From: Rhodocyclaceae bacterium UBA2271 | GTDB taxonomy: Bacteria > Pseudomonadota > Gammaproteobacteria > Burkholderiales > Rhodocyclaceae | DNA length: 6,873 bases | Assembly (NCBI GenBank): GCA_002347405.1 | Contig: DDXB01000029.1 | Span: 36,779 to 43,651, forward strand | Direction: 5' to 3' | Shown here: positions 5,331 through 6,873 of the stretch, piece after piece | How the letters are laid out: each line of letters opens with the position of its first letter | How positions within the stretch are numbered: position 1 is the first letter of the stretch | Made by a program: the position numbers and the translations under genes | Notes under the pieces: generated by a model | The model's database searches: none | What the model was told of the DNA's origin: nothing | What the model saw: the letters and a program-made list of their open reading frames with translations, nothing else

Positions 5331-6873
5331 GTGCGCATTTTCCGTCTCGCCAAAATTGCCCGTGTCGGTCTCAGGTTCGGCCTTGACCGGCTGATTCTCG
5401 AACACGACCCCGACGGCCGGCTGGCGTTGCCGCTCAGGCTGCTGGATGCCTTGTGCTTCTGGCGCGATGTGTCTGCCCCGCGCGGGCAGCGTCTGCGCGA
5501 GGCGCTCGAGGCCCTCGGTCCCATCTTCGTCAAGTTCGGCCAGGTGCTGTCCACCCGGCGCGATCTGCTGCCCGCCGACCTGGCGGATGAACTGGCCCAG
5601 CTGCAGGACAACGTGCCGCCCTTCCCGTCCGACCAGGCCATTGCCGAAATCGAGCAGAGCTTCGGCCGGCCGCTGGCGGAAATTTATGCCAGTTTCGAAC
5701 ACACGCCGGTGGCCTCGGCCTCCGTCGCCCAAGTCCACTTCGCCACCCTGCCCGCGACCCATGGCGGCCACGATGTCGCGGTCAAGGTGCTGCGGCCCGG
5801 CATCGCGCCGATCATTGCCCACGACCTGGCGCTGCTGGATACCTTCGCCGGCCTGCTCGAGCGCTTCTGGTCGGATGGCCGGCGCCTCAAGCCGCGCGAG
5901 GTGGTGGCGGAATTTGCCAAGCACCTTCACGACGAGCTGGATCTGATGTGCGAGGCGGCCAACTGTTCGCAGTTGCGGCGCAACTTCATCGGCTCGAACC
6001 TGCTGCTGATACCGGAAGTGCACTGGGACTTCTGCAGCCACACGGTGATGACCATGGAGCGCATGCAGGGCATCCCGATCAGCCAGATCGATCGCCTGTG
6101 CGAGGCCGGGGTCGATCTGAAGGCGCTGTCCCGCGCCGGCGTCGAAATCTTTTTCACCCAGGTCTTTCGCGACGGCATTTTCCATGCCGACATGCACCCG
6201 GGCAACATCCTGGTATCCACAGACCCGGCGAGTTTCGGCAGCTATATCGCGCTGGATTTCGGCATCGTCGGCACACTCACCGAAACCGACAAGAATTACA
6301 TGGCGATCAACTTCCTCGCCTTCTTCCGCCGCGACTACAAGCGTGTCGCCGAGTCGCACATCGAATCCGGCTGGGCGCCGCGCGAAACCAGGGTCGATGA
6401 GCTCGAGGCCGCGGTGCGCACGGTCTGCGAGCCGATCTTCGACCGGCCACTGAAGGAGATTTCCTTCGGCAAGGTGCTGTTGCGCCTGTTCCAGACCTCG
6501 CGCCGTTTCAACGTCGAAATCCAGCCGCAGCTCGTGCTGTTGCAAAAAACCCTGCTCAACATCGAAGGACTGGGCCGCCAGCTCGACCCTGACCTCGACC
6601 TGTGGCAAACCGCCAAGCCTTTCCTGGAACGCTGGATGAGCGAGAAGGTCGGGCCGCGCGGTTTGCTGAAGCAACTGAAGCGCGAAGGCCCGCAGTGGGC
6701 CACCCTGCTGCCGCAACTGCCGCGCCTGGCGCACCAGGCGCTGACCCTGGTGACGCAACAGGACAGCGCCACCGCCGAGCTTGCCCGCCTGCGCGAGGAA
6801 ACCGCCACCAGCCGCCGCCACGCCCGGCTGGCACTGGCACTGGCCGCCGCGGCGCTGTTGCTGGCGGCGACGC
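5331..6873 (+). CDS. ubiB: UbiB, ubiquinone-biosynthesis atypical kinase/ATPase (3' end outside window)
   Basis: UbiB is a membrane-associated member of the ABC1/ADCK/AarF protein-kinase-like family needed for aerobic coenzyme Q synthesis. Its ATPase activity is thought to help handle lipid intermediates for the Ubi complex at the inner membrane. The visible 514 residues include the family-specific KxGQ motif (K68, G70, Q71, followed by VLSTRRDLLP), the alanine-rich loop ASASVAQVH (128-136) that replaces a kinase glycine-rich loop, and the ATP-site lysine K152 in AVKVLRPG. They also include the catalytic-loop motif HADMHPGN (285-292) and the metal-binding DFG (309-311). A hydrophobic C-terminal segment begins near 499 and is cut by the window edge; only a short tail should be missing. 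The start is GTG at 5331, the first possible start after an in-frame TAA at 5313, and it gives the typical MRIFRLAKI opening. No Shine-Dalgarno sequence is visible. Confidence 0.95.
   Translation, partial: MRIFRLAKIARVGLRFGLDRLILEHDPDGRLALPLRLLDALCFWRDVSAPRGQRLREALEALGPIFVKFGQVLSTRRDLLPADLADELAQLQDNVPPFPSDQAIAEIEQSFGRPLAEIYASFEHTPVASASVAQVHFATLPATHGGHDVAVKVLRPGIAPIIAHDLALLDTFAGLLERFWSDGRRLKPREVVAEFAKHLHDELDLMCEAANCSQLRRNFIGSNLLLIPEVHWDFCSHTVMTMERMQGIPISQIDRLCEAGVDLKALSRAGVEIFFTQVFRDGIFHADMHPGNILVSTDPASFGSYIALDFGIVGTLTETDKNYMAINFLAFFRRDYKRVAESHIESGWAPRETRVDELEAAVRTVCEPIFDRPLKEISFGKVLLRLFQTSRRFNVEIQPQLVLLQKTLLNIEGLGRQLDPDLDLWQTAKPFLERWMSEKVGPRGLLKQLKREGPQWATLLPQLPRLAHQALTLVTQQDSATAELARLREETATSRRHARLALALAAAALLLAAT

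Noticed and set aside
5310..6821. 503-residue open frame on the minus strand opposite ubiB
   Set aside because: It lies wholly opposite a gene with all UbiB motifs, its translation is rich in Q, R, A and G with no recognisable domain, and long antisense frames are expected at this GC content.

Overview
The window reads as a GC-rich proteobacterial chromosome segment. The style of TsaD and UbiB, the c-di-GMP signalling and the divergent layout suggest a betaproteobacterium, perhaps in or near Rhodocyclales. That placement is inferred from protein style alone and no database was searched. The window holds four genes and little spare DNA: two housekeeping genes at the edges, and between them a two-gene sensory unit.

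Left to right: bases 1-140 are non-coding and carry a run of very short perfect hairpins (34-77). tsaD (141-1166, minus strand) encodes the tRNA t6A-modification enzyme. After a 94-base gap comes a 922-residue membrane receptor (1261-4029, minus) built as TM, CHASE, TM, coiled coil, PAS, GGDEF, EAL, for turnover of cyclic di-GMP. Immediately upstream, and overlapping it by one base (TGATG), is a 338-residue exported protein of the ABC substrate-binding type (4029-5045, minus). A 285-base divergent intergenic region (5046-5330) separates it from ubiB (5331 onward, plus strand). ubiB encodes the ubiquinone-biosynthesis atypical kinase/ATPase and is cut by the right edge of the window.

The most interesting part is the middle pair. 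A periplasmic binding protein with no permease or ATPase gene visible beside it is translationally coupled to a receptor that has a large periplasmic CHASE domain and apparently intact c-di-GMP synthase and hydrolase domains. The simplest reading is a ligand-sensing unit in which the binding protein may present its ligand to the receptor, which then sets c-di-GMP levels. This is inference from gene order and domain content. I saw no CRISPR array, insertion sequence, tRNA, rRNA or recognisable riboswitch. The long open frames on the strands opposite these genes look like GC-driven shadows.
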